A stretch of 64,000 nucleotides of DNA from Thiohalomonas denitrificans (GCA_020725115.1 DYFR01000010.1:29601-93600); one strand, 5' to 3'. Counted from the first letter of the stretch, positions 44,913-54,689 are shown. Translations and numbers: made by a program. The notes: generated by a model not told the origin, from the letters alone.

Positions 44913-47078
44913 CTATACCTGGCGCCGGGCATAGGTCTTCATCAGCCCCGGTACATCCAGAATCAGGGCAATCTTGCCATCACCGGTGATCGTGGCACCG
45001 GCGAGACCAGGCGTGCCATGCAGCATGCTGCCCAGCGGCTTGATCACCACCTCTTCCTGTCCGATGAGATAATCCACCACAAAACCCACCAGCTGGGTTC
45101 CGATATGCACGACTACCACGTGCCCCGTTTCCGGCAGGGGTACTCCGCGGCAGCCATCAACCAGCCAGCGTGCCAGATAATAAAGAGGCAATGCCTTGCC
45201 GCGCACCATGACCACCAGTTGACCGTCGACGACATTGGTCTTGGTCAGATCCAGGTGAAAGATTTCATTGACGCTTACCAGCGGCAGGGCGAAGGTCTGC
45301 TCGCGCAACTTGATCATCAGCGTCGGCATGATCGCCAGCGTCAGCGGCACCTTGATCGACAGGCGTGTGCCTTTACCCTTCTCCGAACTTATATCGATAC
45401 TGCCGTTGAGCTGGGCAATGCGGGTCTTGACCACATCCATGCCCACACCACGACCGGACACATCGGAAATTTCTGTTTTGGTGGAGAAACCGGCGGCGAA
45501 AATCAGGCCAAATGCATCCTTGTCATCGAGGCGGGCGGCAGCATCGGCATCCATCATGCCCTTTTCCACCGCCTTGCGCCGTAACACCTCCGGATCCATG
45601 CCGGCACCGTCATCTTCGATGATGAGCAGGATATGATCGCCTTCCTGTTCGGCAGCCAGCAGCAGCGTGCCCTGACGCGGCTTGCCTGCCTGCTCACGCA
45701 CGTCCGGCATTTCGACGCCGTGATCCACCGCATTGCGCACCAGATGCACCATCGGATCGGCCAGGGCCTCGACCAGATTCTTGTCCAGGTCGGTGTCCTC
45801 GCCCTGCATGACCAGGTTGACATCCTTCTTCAGGTTGCGCGCCAGGTCGCGTACCACACGCGGGAAACGGCCAAATACCTTCTTGATCGGCTGCATGCGC
45901 GTCTTCATCACCGATGTCTGCAGATCGCCGGTGACCACATCAAGATTGGCCACCGCCTTGACCATCTCTTCGCGTGCCTGATTGATGTCGCCCACATGGG
46001 CCAGGGTGGCGATACGGTTACGCACCAGGACCAGCTCGCCCACCATATTCATGATGTCGTCGAGGCGCTTGGTATCGACGCGCACCGTGGTCTCTGCCTG
46101 AGCAGCGGCCTTGTCTCCCGCGGGCTCGGCGGCAGCGGGGCGGCTTGCCGCTGCCGGAGCTGCTGCCGGCACCGCATCCGGTGCAGGGACAACAGGCGTG
46201 GCCGCCGGCGCTGGCGCCTTGAACTGGCCTTTGCCGTGCAACTCGTCGAGCAGGTTCTCGAACTCCTCCTCGGAAATCTCGTCACTCGCAGAAGCAGAAG
46301 CAGAAGCAGAAGCAGAAGCAGAAGCAGAAGCAGAAGCAGGGGCAGCGGCAGGCGCAGCCACAGTCACTGCCGCAGCATTGAATTTTCCCTTGCCGTGCAA
46401 TTCATCCAGCAGCGCATCAAACTCGTCCTCGGTAATTTCATCGCCGGAAGATGTCGCCACCTCCTCCGCGGCCACAGGTTGTGCAGCGGCCGCCGCGGCA
46501 GAAGGATTTTCCAGGGCATCCAGCAAGGCCTCGAACTCTTCGTCGGTGATGTCACCCAGCTCTTCCTCCACCATGGAGGCTACCGGCGCGGCCGCGGTCA
46601 CCGATACGGGAGCCACAGGTGGAATTGCCTCCACCACAGGGGCAGGGGCCGCAGCAGCAACAGGCGCAACAGCGGCCGGCTGCCCCGCATCGGGATGGGC
46701 CAAGGCATCCAGCGCCTGCAGCAACTCCGGAGGAGCCGGAGCCGGCTCCTCCGTCGCGCGCAACTGATCGAACTGCGCATTGAGCACATCCAGTACCGGC
46801 AATACGGTATCCATCAGCTGCGGCGTAACCTGCATGGCGCCATTGCGCAGCAGGTTGAATACATCTTCGGAACGATGGCATACCCCCACCATGGCGTTGA
46901 GGCCGAGGAAACCGGCACCACCCTTGATGGTATGAAAACCACGGAACACCGCGTTCAGCAGATCGTGGTCGTCGGGGCTACGTTCCAGTTCCACCAGCTG
47001 CTCGTTGAGCTGCTCCAGAATCTCGCCCGCCTCGACCATGAAGTCCTGCAGGATTTCATCATCCGCGTTCAATGCCAT
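44913..47078 (-). CDS. cheA: Chemotaxis histidine kinase CheA with repeated linker motif
   Basis: 721 aa. P1 phosphotransfer domain with H49 in FRGFHTIKGGAGFLG; dimerisation P3 (about 332-395); HATPase P4 with N-box HLVRNAVDHGVE and EDDGAGMDPE; CheW-like P5 at the end. Between P1 and P3 lies a long Ala/Pro linker that contains three copies of an acidic motif, EE/DEFEALLDAL type (178-189, 215-234, 268-287; the last two end LHGKG(K/Q)F), and an (AS)n tract at 249-265 made by a hexanucleotide repeat. The linker probably includes the P2 function and the ParP-binding (LID) segment. No CheY-binding P2 fold of the E. coli type is visible. Confidence 0.97.
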   Translation of the reverse strand: MALNADDEILQDFMVEAGEILEQLNEQLVELERSPDDHDLLNAVFRGFHTIKGGAGFLGLNAMVGVCHRSEDVFNLLRNGAMQVTPQLMDTVLPVLDVLNAQFDQLRATEEPAPAPPELLQALDALAHPDAGQPAAVAPVAAAAPAPVVEAIPPVAPVSVTAAAPVASMVEEELGDITDEEFEALLDALENPSAAAAAAQPVAAEEVATSSGDEITEDEFDALLDELHGKGKFNAAAVTVAAPAAAPASASASASASASASASASDEISEEEFENLLDELHGKGQFKAPAPAATPVVPAPDAVPAAAPAAASRPAAAEPAGDKAAAQAETTVRVDTKRLDDIMNMVGELVLVRNRIATLAHVGDINQAREEMVKAVANLDVVTGDLQTSVMKTRMQPIKKVFGRFPRVVRDLARNLKKDVNLVMQGEDTDLDKNLVEALADPMVHLVRNAVDHGVEMPDVREQAGKPRQGTLLLAAEQEGDHILLIIEDDGAGMDPEVLRRKAVEKGMMDADAAARLDDKDAFGLIFAAGFSTKTEISDVSGRGVGMDVVKTRIAQLNGSIDISSEKGKGTRLSIKVPLTLAIMPTLMIKLREQTFALPLVSVNEIFHLDLTKTNVVDGQLVVMVRGKALPLYYLARWLVDGCRGVPLPETGHVVVVHIGTQLVGFVVDYLIGQEEVVIKPLGSMLHGTPGLAGATITGDGKIALILDVPGLMKTYARRQV
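46288..46339. repeat. GCAGAA hexanucleotide microsatellite inside cheA
   Basis: Eight perfect GCAGAA units plus a partial one, reading as alternating Ser-Ala in CheA. Being six bases, gain or loss of units changes linker length without frameshift. The purity of the DNA repeat, not only of the protein, suggests recent slippage. Confidence 0.95.
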
Positions 47079-47096
47079 CGATGTGCTCCGTTAAAT

Positions 47097-47840
47097 CTAG
47101 AATCCGAGACTCGACAACAGGTCATCGACCTCGTCCTGCCCGGCGACCGTGCCGACATCCACGCCAGGCACCGGCGGCCCACTGGCGGCGATACGATCCT
47201 CTTTCTTTTCTTCCGCCCGCTCCGGCACCATGCCCTGACCGGAGATACGGATCAGCTCCACCAGATTGTTTTCCACCTCATCCACCAACTGCACCACACG
47301 ATGAATGATCTGGCCGGTGAGATCCTGAAAGTCCTGCGCCATCAGCACTTCCTGCAGATTGTTGCGCAGCTTCGGGGTGTCGGTGCAGATACCGTCAAGA
47401 AACTCGCCCAGACGGCGGCTCAGGTCGCGGAATTCGTCAGGATTCATCTTGCGTTTGGTGAAACGACTCCACTCCGACCTGAGTGAGGATGCCTGTTCCT
47501 CCAGGGATTCGCATATCGGCATCGACTCCTCCACCGCCGTCATGGTGCGGTTGGCCGACTGTGCGGTCATGCTGACCACGTAATTGAGCCGTTCCCGCGC
47601 ATCCGGGAAGTCTTGCGCGGTCAGCGTGGCGATACGGGAGTCGAGGCGAAAACTCTGCAGGGCCTCATGGAACTCGCGCGTCAGGCGACCCAGCTCCTGG
47701 AACAGGGTCTTCTCGCGCAGGCTGGTGAGCTCATCAAGCAGGCGCGCTGCCTCTTCGGAATTGCCGGACTCAACGGTCTGGGCCAGGGTGCGCACCCGAA
47801 CGATGTATTCCTCGCTCAGGGTGCCGGTTTCATTCGCCAT
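47097..47840 (-). CDS. cheZ: Protein phosphatase CheZ
   Basis: 247 aa from ATG 47840 (MANETGTLSEEY); an ATG at 47852 is directly abutted by GAGG and is too close to it, so the inner start is preferred. Long helical hairpin; the catalytic region is AQDFQDLTGQIIHRVVQL (Asp/Gln dephosphorylation motif DLTGQ), and the C-terminal CheY-binding tail is DEVDDLLSSLGF. Speeds CheY-P dephosphorylation. Between cheY and cheA, as in Pseudomonas. Confidence 0.95.
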   Translation of the reverse strand: MANETGTLSEEYIVRVRTLAQTVESGNSEEAARLLDELTSLREKTLFQELGRLTREFHEALQSFRLDSRIATLTAQDFPDARERLNYVVSMTAQSANRTMTAVEESMPICESLEEQASSLRSEWSRFTKRKMNPDEFRDLSRRLGEFLDGICTDTPKLRNNLQEVLMAQDFQDLTGQIIHRVVQLVDEVENNLVELIRISGQGMVPERAEEKKEDRIAASGPPVPGVDVGTVAGQDEVDDLLSSLGF

Positions 47841-47882
47841 TATCTGTATCATCCTCTGCTGCTGTCCTGCGGGAGGTGCGGC

Positions 47883-48275
47883 TTACTGGCTGGCTTCGAT
47901 GCGCTCGAAGATCTTTTCCAGCTTTTCCTTGAGGGTCTGTGCCGTGAACGGCTTGACGATATAGCCGTTAACCCCGGCCTTGGCTGCCTCGATGATCTGC
48001 TCCTTCTTCTGTTCGGCAGTGACCATCAGTACCGGCAGCGTGGCCAGCTTGGGATCGGCACGTACCGCCTTGAGCAGATCGATGCCCTGCATGCCGGGCA
48101 TGTTCCAGTCGGTAACCAGCAGCTCGAAACTGCCGGATTGCAGCATCGGTAATGCCGTCAAGCCGTCATCGGCCTCGGCGGTATTGGTAAAACCAAGGTC
48201 ACGCAGCAGATTCTTGATAATGCGACGCATCGTGGAAAAATCATCCACAATGAGAATCTTAATGTTTTTATTCAA
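47883..48275 (-). CDS. cheY: Chemotaxis response regulator CheY
   Basis: 130 aa, starting from TTG 48275 ([19 protein letters not shown]), five bases after a perfect AGGAGG at 48281-48286. Acidic pocket D11/D12, phospho-acceptor D56 (VTDWNMPG), the switch Thr in [10 protein letters not shown] and the Lys in NGYIVKPFT. CheY-P binds FliM. An in-frame upstream TTG at 48293 would put the ribosome site inside the gene. Confidence 0.96.
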   Translation of the reverse strand: MNKNIKILIVDDFSTMRRIIKNLLRDLGFTNTAEADDGLTALPMLQSGSFELLVTDWNMPGMQGIDLLKAVRADPKLATLPVLMVTAEQKKEQIIEAAKAGVNGYIVKPFTAQTLKEKLEKIFERIEASQ

Positions 48276-48280
48276 GACAA

Positions 48281-48286
48281 CCTCCT
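48281..48286 (-). promoter_or_regulatory. Strong ribosome-binding site setting a TTG start for cheY
   Basis: AGGAGG lies five bases before the TTG at 48275; no ATG exists near. A perfect Shine-Dalgarno with a weak start codon is a notable combination. Confidence 0.75.
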
Positions 48287-48344
48287 GACTCAAGCTTCCG
48301 GCCAGACCACCGGAACCACTCCGCCTGTTAGCATTTTGCCTATC

Positions 48345-49094
48345 TTAACCCGAATGTTTGACGTATTGCGCGCCCTCGGCCAGCGCCGTGCGCAACCGCA
48401 ACAAGGCCCGGCCATGGATTTGACAGACGCGGGACTCGCTCACCCCGAGGACAGCACCAATTTCTTTCAGATTCAGCTCCTCGTCATAGTAAAGAGACAT
48501 CACCAGCCGTTCCCGCTCCGGCAGTTCGTCTATGGCGGCGGCCAGGCTCAGCTGCAACTGGCTGGCCTGCAGGCCATCCTCAATGCCGGGACCGTCGTCA
48601 GCCAGGCGTTCGAGGATGGATTCATCCTGGCCACCGGCCATGTCGTCCAGACTCAGCAGACGGTGGCTACTGGAATCAAGCAGTATCTGGTGATACTCGT
48701 CGCTGTCGATACCGAGGGCCGTGATGATTTCGTGTTCGGTGGCCTCACGCCCTTCACGGTGTTCGATTTCGCGTATGACCTCGCCCATTTCACGGGACTT
48801 GCGATGTACCGAACGCGGGGTCCAGTCGGTACGCCGCACCTCATCCAGCATGGCGCCACGGATACGGATGCCCGCATAGGTCTCGAAGCTGGCACCCTGA
48901 CCATCACGGTAATTGCGCGCCGCCTCCAGCAACCCGATCATGCCGGCCTGGATCAGGTCATCCGCCTGGATATGCTCCGGCAGGCGTCCCAGCAGGTGAT
49001 AGGCAATACGCTTGACCAGCGGGGCGTACTGTTCCACCAGATCATCGGACCAGGTGGTCTCGTGCTCAATGGCGTAGGCTGCCAGACCGTTCAT
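48345..49094 (-). CDS. fliA: Flagellar sigma factor FliA (sigma-28)
   Basis: 249 aa from ATG 49094 (MNGLAAYAIEHE), which overlaps the fleN stop (TAATG) and has GGGGGA upstream. Regions 2, 3 and 4 of sigma-70 family are complete: LVKRIAYHLLGRLPEHIQADDLIQAG and FETYAGIRIRGAMLDEVRRTDW; region 4 ends in LNLKEIGAVLGVSESRVCQIHGRA. Drives late flagellar and chemotaxis genes. Confidence 0.97.
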   Translation of the reverse strand: MNGLAAYAIEHETTWSDDLVEQYAPLVKRIAYHLLGRLPEHIQADDLIQAGMIGLLEAARNYRDGQGASFETYAGIRIRGAMLDEVRRTDWTPRSVHRKSREMGEVIREIEHREGREATEHEIITALGIDSDEYHQILLDSSSHRLLSLDDMAGGQDESILERLADDGPGIEDGLQASQLQLSLAAAIDELPERERLVMSLYYDEELNLKEIGAVLGVSESRVCQIHGRALLRLRTALAEGAQYVKHSG

Positions 49095-49972
49095 TACATC
49101 CCCCAATCCGCGGTTTCACTGCGCACCAGCCGCTCGACGAAGAACTCCAGATAGCCACCGGCAGCGGTGGGCATGGGCCAGGTATCAGCCTTCTTCGCCA
49201 GCGCGGTAAAGGCCTGTGCTGCCTTGCTGCGTGGATAGGCCTCCACCACCGGGCGCTGTTTCTGCACCGCCTTGCGCAGGTATTCGTCATAGGGGACGCT
49301 GCCCATGAAATCGAGTACCACATCCTCCAGGAAGCGGTCGGTCACCTTGACTATCTTGGCGAACAGCTCGCGCCCTTCCTGCGGGCTGTTCGCCATGTTG
49401 GCCAGCACACGGAAGCGACGCACCTTGTGTTCCTTGTTGAGCAGCTTGATCAGGGCATAGGCATCCGTGATGGAGGCCGGTTCGTCACACACCACCACGA
49501 TCACTTCCTGCGCCGCCTTGCTGAAACTGACCACGCTGTCGGAAATGCCGGCGGCGGTATCCACCAGCAACACATCGACATCGGTGGACAGCTCGCTGAA
49601 GGCACGGATCAAACCGGCATGTTCCGCCGGTGCCAGCTCGGCCATGCGCTGGATGCCTGATGAAGCCGGGATGATGCGTACCCCCGCCGGCCCCGGCACC
49701 AGAACCTCTTCCAGGGTGCGTTCACCGGACAACACATGGGACAGGTTGTACTTGGGCTGCAGGCCGAGCATCACATCGACATTGGCCAGCCCCAGGTCGG
49801 CATCGAACACCAGCACCCTGCGCCCCATGTGGGCCAGGGCCACGGCCAGATTGACCGAGACATTGGTCTTGCCCACGCCGCCCTTGCCGCTGGCGACAGC
49901 CAGCACCCGCACCGGCTGTGGCCGACTCATGCGTCGCAGGCCGTCGGCCTGATCCTGTTTGGTATCGGACAT
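49094..49972 (-). CDS. fleN: Flagellar number regulator FleN (FlhG)
   Basis: About 292 aa from ATG 49972 (MSDTKQDQADGLRRM). MinD-like ATPase: deviant Walker A ASGKGGVGKTNVSVNLA, DADLGLANVDVMLG and VDTAAGISDSVV. N-terminal residues QADGLRRM match the activating DQAxGLR motif that stimulates FlhF. Limits flagellar number, in pseudomonads partly by restraining FleQ. Between flhF and fliA. Confidence 0.96.
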   Translation of the reverse strand: MSDTKQDQADGLRRMSRPQPVRVLAVASGKGGVGKTNVSVNLAVALAHMGRRVLVFDADLGLANVDVMLGLQPKYNLSHVLSGERTLEEVLVPGPAGVRIIPASSGIQRMAELAPAEHAGLIRAFSELSTDVDVLLVDTAAGISDSVVSFSKAAQEVIVVVCDEPASITDAYALIKLLNKEHKVRRFRVLANMANSPQEGRELFAKIVKVTDRFLEDVVLDFMGSVPYDEYLRKAVQKQRPVVEAYPRSKAAQAFTALAKKADTWPMPTAAGGYLEFFVERLVRSETADWGM

Positions 49973-49976
49973 CAAT

Positions 49977-51260
49977 CTAGCTCACCATGCGACCGAAGGC
50001 CTCGGCCAGGGTTTCTTCCTCGGGAATCTCGTGGTTATTGCCCTGCATCAGCGCCACGCTGCGGCTGACCAGCTTGTTGGCCCGTGCCGGATGCAGATCC
50101 TCCGGTACGCGCTGGCCGTCGCTGACATAGGCCAGCGACAATTTCTGCTGCACGATCACCGACAATATTTCGCCGAGGCTGGCCGCCTCATCCATCTTGG
50201 TCAGGATGCTGCCGGCGAGTTCCATGTGGCGAAAGGCGCGCACGGTTTCATCCAGCGCCGCACGCTGTGCCGTGGCCGAGAGTACCAGATAACTCTTCAC
50301 CCGCGGCGCCCCCTGGCGCAACATGCCCAGCTGCTCGGCCAGGCGCATGTCGCGCTGGCTCACGCCGGCGGTATCGATCAGCACCAGCTGCTTGTCATGC
50401 AACGTATCGAGTACGGTACGTAACTCCGCCGCATCGTTGGCCACATGCACCGGCACACCGAGCAGACGGCCATAGGTACGCAGCTGCTGGTGGGCGCCGA
50501 TGCGAAAACTGTCCGTCGTCACCAGTGCCACGCGGCTGGGGCCATTGCGCAGAATGAAACGCGCCGCCAGCTTGGCCACGGTCGTAGTCTTCCCCACCCC
50601 CGTGGGCCCGACCAGGGCAACCACACCGCCGCGGGTCAGGATGTCATCCTCCATCACCCGAACCTGGCGCGCCAACAGGCCAAGGGCATGGCGCCAGTGG
50701 TGTTCATGATCATGCTCATAGGGAACCTGATCAGCCAGCTGGCGACACAGCGCCGGGGCCAACCCCAGCTGCATCAACCGCTGCAACAATTTGGCGCGGG
50801 CTGGGTGACGCATGCTCTGATCACGCCAGGCCATGCCGGTGAGCTGGCTCTCCAGCACGCCGCGCAGGGTCTTGATCTCCTCACGCATGCCAAGCAGCGC
50901 CGGGTCCTGACTCCATTCGATTTTTGCCAGTGGAACCGGCCTGGATACTGCCGCCGTTCCGGTGGCGGTCACCGGCACCTTGCTCTGCAGCGCGGAGGCC
51001 ACGGCATCGGCAAACAGCTCGTTGCGCTGCGACCCGGCTGCGGGTTCCGCAACCGATGGCGGCAGCGGAGCGGCCCGGCGCGGCTCGTCCGCCACAGCCA
51101 TCTTCTGCACCAGCGCCTCGTCGTAATCCACCGCCGCCACAATCTCGACACCGCCATCCACCTTGCGGTTGGAGAGTATGACCGCATCCGGCCCCTGTTC
51201 GTCACGCACCATACGGATGGCCTGGCGCATATCGGCGGCGAAGTAGCGTTTGATTTTCAT
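49977..51260 (-). CDS. flhF: Flagellar placement GTPase FlhF
   Basis: 427 aa. N-terminal basic B domain (MKIKRYFAADMRQAIRMV), linker, and an SRP-type NG GTPase: P-loop VGPTGVGKTTTVAKLAA, VALVTTDSFRIGAHQQL, LIDTAGVSQRD and TKMDEAASLGE. Directs the flagellum to the cell pole. Gene order flhA-flhF-fleN-fliA is typical of polar flagellates. Confidence 0.97.
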   Translation of the reverse strand: MKIKRYFAADMRQAIRMVRDEQGPDAVILSNRKVDGGVEIVAAVDYDEALVQKMAVADEPRRAAPLPPSVAEPAAGSQRNELFADAVASALQSKVPVTATGTAAVSRPVPLAKIEWSQDPALLGMREEIKTLRGVLESQLTGMAWRDQSMRHPARAKLLQRLMQLGLAPALCRQLADQVPYEHDHEHHWRHALGLLARQVRVMEDDILTRGGVVALVGPTGVGKTTTVAKLAARFILRNGPSRVALVTTDSFRIGAHQQLRTYGRLLGVPVHVANDAAELRTVLDTLHDKQLVLIDTAGVSQRDMRLAEQLGMLRQGAPRVKSYLVLSATAQRAALDETVRAFRHMELAGSILTKMDEAASLGEILSVIVQQKLSLAYVSDGQRVPEDLHPARANKLVSRSVALMQGNNHEIPEEETLAEAFGRMVS

Positions 51261-51298
51261 CCCATCGACCCTCGCGCAGACCTGCCGCGCAGTCGCGG

Positions 51299-53401
51299 CT
51301 AGCCTGCCTGGTTACCTACCGTGGCCACGATTCTCAGTTGCTTGCTGTCCGGAACCTCGTTATAGGCCAGGACATGCATGCCGGGAATCGTGTGCCGCAC
51401 AAACCGCGCCAGCAAATCACGCAAGGGGGCGGACACCAGCAGCACGGCCGGCTGCCCGGCCATCTCCTGCTTCTGACTGCTCTGTGCCAGACCACGGTGT
51501 ATGCGTTCAGCCAGGCCCGGCTCAATCCCAGCGCCCCCTTCATCTGACGCTCGAATACTCTTTAGCAATATCTGTTCCAACTCTGGCGCCAGCGTAATTA
51601 CCGGCAGTTCGCTCGCCAAGCCATTGATTTTCTGGACTATCATTCGACCGAGGGCAACACGGATCGTGCTCGTCAAAATCCCGGCATCCTGGGTACGGGG
51701 AGCCTGCTCGGCCAGGGTCTCGGCGATGCTGCGCATGTCGCGGATGGGGATCCCCTCCGCCAGCAGGTTCTGCAACACCTTCACCACCACCGACATGGGC
51801 AGCAGCTTGGGTACCAGATCCTCCACCAGCTTGGGGGCTCCCTTGGCCAGTTGCCCCAGCAGATGCTGCACCTCCTCATGGCCCAGCAGTTCATGGGCAT
51901 GGGATTGCAGCAGCTGACTCAGGTGGGTAGCCACCACCGTATTGGGATCGACCACGGTATAGCCCAGTCCCTGCGCCTCCTCCCGCCGGCCCGGTTCGAT
52001 CCACACCGCCTCCAGCCCAAAGGCCGGATCAGTAGTCTTGAGGCCGGTGAGCTGGCCGTAGACCTGCCCCGGATTTATCGCCATCTCGCGCTCAGGGTGG
52101 ATGTCTGCCTCGCCTATGGTCACGCCCAGCAGGGTGACACGGTAGGCGGTGGGCGAGAGATCGAGGTTGTCGCGGATATGCACCGGCGGTACCAGAAACC
52201 CCAGCTCCTGTGACAGCTTCTTGCGCACCCCCTTGATACGGGCCATCAGCTGGCCACCCTGGGTCTTGTCCACCAATGGGATCAGGCGATAACCGACCTC
52301 CAGCCCGATGGGGTCAACCAGCGGCACATCGTCCCAGCTCAGTTCCTTCATCTCGGCGCTGGGCTCGGCCGAAGGTGCCACCGGCGGCGGTGCCGCCTCG
52401 GCGGCGGCTTTCGTCTGTTGCTTGCGGTACATCCACCAGGCACCACCGCCGATGATCGATGCCAGCAGGAGGAACGGCAGATTGGGCATGCCCGGTATCA
52501 GACCCAGCAGCAGCAACACGCCAGCGGTGACCGTCAGCACGCGTGGATTGGAGAACACCTGCGTCACGACCATCTCGCCCATATCGCGCGAGGCAGAGAC
52601 CCGGGTGATGATGATGCCGGCGGCAGTGGACAGTATCAGCGAAGGGATCTGCGCCACCAGGCCGTCACCGATGGTGAGCAGGGCATATACCTGGGCGGCG
52701 TCAGCCATCGGCATGCCGTGCTGGGCAACGCCGATGGTCAGGCCGCCGATGATGTTGATGATGGTAATCAGGATGCCGGCCACCGCATCGCCGCGCACGA
52801 ACTTGCTGGCGCCATCCATGGAGCCGTAGAAGTCCGCCTCACGGGCAATCTCATCGCGGCGGGTTCGCGCCGTGTCGGCATCGATCAGCCCGGCATTGAG
52901 ATCGGCATCAATGGCCATCTGCTTGCCGGGCATGGCGTCCAGGGTGAAACGCGCACTCACTTCCGAAATGCGGCCGGCACCCTTGGTCACCACGGCGAAG
53001 TTGATGATCACCAGGATGACGAATACAACCAGACCGACTGCATAATTGCCGCCCACCACGAACTCACCGAAGGACTCAATCACCTGGCCCGCGGCACCGG
53101 TGCCGGTATGCCCCTCCAGCAGCACTACGCGGGTGGAGGCAACATTGAGCGCCAGACGCAGCAGCGTGGCAATGAGCAGCACAGTAGGAAATACGGCAAA
53201 GTCCAGCGGGCGCAAGGCATAGACCGTCACCAGAAGAATAATCAGCGACAACGCGATATTGAAGGTGAAGAAGATGTCGAGCAGAAATGGCGGCAGCGGC
53301 AACACCACCATGGACAGCAGGATCAAGACAATGATCGGCGCACCCAGGCCGGAGGCCAGCAGCATGCGTGTGGTATGAAGAACTCCGCCATATTGCGCCA
53401 T
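51299..53401 (-). CDS. flhA: Flagellar export gate protein FlhA
   Basis: 700 aa. About eight membrane segments in the first 330 residues, including the FHIPEP-type loop region KGAGRISEVSARFTLDAMPGKQMAIDADLN (key core DAMPGKQMAID). The C-terminal cytoplasmic domain (about 345-700) has the substrate-docking fold. Forms the nonameric export ring. The gap to flhB holds a family A palindrome. Confidence 0.97.
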   Translation of the reverse strand: MAQYGGVLHTTRMLLASGLGAPIIVLILLSMVVLPLPPFLLDIFFTFNIALSLIILLVTVYALRPLDFAVFPTVLLIATLLRLALNVASTRVVLLEGHTGTGAAGQVIESFGEFVVGGNYAVGLVVFVILVIINFAVVTKGAGRISEVSARFTLDAMPGKQMAIDADLNAGLIDADTARTRRDEIAREADFYGSMDGASKFVRGDAVAGILITIINIIGGLTIGVAQHGMPMADAAQVYALLTIGDGLVAQIPSLILSTAAGIIITRVSASRDMGEMVVTQVFSNPRVLTVTAGVLLLLGLIPGMPNLPFLLLASIIGGGAWWMYRKQQTKAAAEAAPPPVAPSAEPSAEMKELSWDDVPLVDPIGLEVGYRLIPLVDKTQGGQLMARIKGVRKKLSQELGFLVPPVHIRDNLDLSPTAYRVTLLGVTIGEADIHPEREMAINPGQVYGQLTGLKTTDPAFGLEAVWIEPGRREEAQGLGYTVVDPNTVVATHLSQLLQSHAHELLGHEEVQHLLGQLAKGAPKLVEDLVPKLLPMSVVVKVLQNLLAEGIPIRDMRSIAETLAEQAPRTQDAGILTSTIRVALGRMIVQKINGLASELPVITLAPELEQILLKSIRASDEGGAGIEPGLAERIHRGLAQSSQKQEMAGQPAVLLVSAPLRDLLARFVRHTIPGMHVLAYNEVPDSKQLRIVATVGNQAG

Positions 53402-53428
53402 GTCGTTTTACCTAATCAAAACCGTTCT

Positions 53429-53541
53429 GCCGCAGAGACGCGGAGATTTGGCCTGCAAACACCGGAGCGACGACGATGATTCCCTCATCGACACACATAT
53501 ATCCCGATGCTCGCACATTCATTTCTCTGCGCCTCTGCGCC
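53429..53541. repeat. Family A palindromic repeat, copy 10 (long loop)
   Basis: Left arm TGCCGCAGAGACGCGGAG, right arm TTTCTCTGCGCCTCTGCGCC, loop about 75 nt with GGAGCGACGACGATGAT-like unrelated sequence. Starts 17 nt after the flhB stop and ends 27 nt before the flhA start, inside the flagellar operon. Confidence 0.82.
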
Positions 53542-53558
53542 AATATGTGTTTACGCAT

Positions 53559-54686
53559 CTACTCGTCCCGCCGCAGATCGTCCGGGATCGGCAAATCAGG
53601 CATGTTCACCACACCTTCGCGGCTGTACATCGGCCCCTGGCGCAGGTGATAGACATAGGCCAGCACCATCGCCACTGCGCGGTACAATCCGACCGGGATC
53701 GGTTGATCCAGCTCGGTGCTGTGATACAGCGCGCGTGCCAGCGGTGCGGCTTCCAGTACCGGCACATCGTTCTCCTGCGCCACCGTGCGTATTTTCAGCG
53801 CCACCAGGTCAGTGCCCTTGGCCACGACCACCGGCGCATCGCCACGGGCCTGATCGTAACGCAGCGCCACGGCATAGTGGGTCGGGTTGGTCACCACCAC
53901 ATCCGCCTTGGGCACCTCGGCCATCATGCGGCGTTGGGCAATCTCCATCTGCATGCGACGGATACGCCCCTTCACTTCGGGGCTACCCTCGGTCTGCTTG
54001 TGCTCGTCCCTCACTTCCTGTTTGGTCATGCGCATCTGGCGCTGGTGATCCCATAACTGGAACGGCACATCAATCAGCACCACCAGCAACAGGGTGGCGC
54101 TCAATACCAGAAACGCCCACGACAGCAGATCGCCCACATGGGCCAGTCCCTGCGGCAGGGACTCACGCCCCAGGCCGAGGAACTGCTGGCCAAGCATCTT
54201 CAGCAACAGCAATGCCGCCAGCGCCACCAGCAGGAATTTGGCCATGCCTTTCAGCATCTCGACCAGACCACGCCAGGCAAACACACGTCCCATCCCCTTG
54301 ATGGGGTCGAGTTTGTCCCATTTGAAACTTATCGCCGAGAAGGCCCACCCCCCCAGCGCCGCAGCCGCCGCGATGGCCACCACCACCATCAGGGCAAAAA
54401 ACGGCATCAACGTCAGCATTGCCTCGACGACCGCCTCCAGAAAACGCGCTGGCAGTGCCGTGGTATCCATAACCTGCTCCCGGCTCAGGCTCAGGCCGCG
54501 CTGCATCTGCGCCGCCAGGGAACGGGTCAGCGATTCACCCATGATAATCAGTGCTGCAGCCGCAGCCAGCAGCGCCGCCACCGTGTTCAGCTCACGCGAA
54601 CGCGGCACCTGCCCCTTTTCACGCGCATCCTGCTCGCGTTTGGGTGTTGCCTGTTCTGTACGTTCCTGGCCGTCACTCTCCGCCAT
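53559..54686 (-). CDS. flhB: Flagellar export switch protein FlhB
   Basis: 375 aa. Four membrane segments in the first 215 residues and a cytoplasmic domain with the autocleavage motif NPTH (about residue 265, in VVVTNPTHYAVALRYD). Cleavage here, with FliK, switches export from hook to filament proteins. N-terminus ESDGQERTEQATPKR is typical. fliR precedes it by 3 nt. Confidence 0.97.
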   Translation of the reverse strand: MAESDGQERTEQATPKREQDAREKGQVPRSRELNTVAALLAAAAALIIMGESLTRSLAAQMQRGLSLSREQVMDTTALPARFLEAVVEAMLTLMPFFALMVVVAIAAAAALGGWAFSAISFKWDKLDPIKGMGRVFAWRGLVEMLKGMAKFLLVALAALLLLKMLGQQFLGLGRESLPQGLAHVGDLLSWAFLVLSATLLLVVLIDVPFQLWDHQRQMRMTKQEVRDEHKQTEGSPEVKGRIRRMQMEIAQRRMMAEVPKADVVVTNPTHYAVALRYDQARGDAPVVVAKGTDLVALKIRTVAQENDVPVLEAAPLARALYHSTELDQPIPVGLYRAVAMVLAYVYHLRQGPMYSREGVVNMPDLPIPDDLRRDE

Positions 54687-54689
54687 CGG

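Noticed and set aside
45633..47486. 617-aa open frame on the plus strand
   Set aside because: Antisense to cheA and cheZ; composition is Arg/His/Gln-rich and it includes the reversed microsatellite as an Arg/Ser run.
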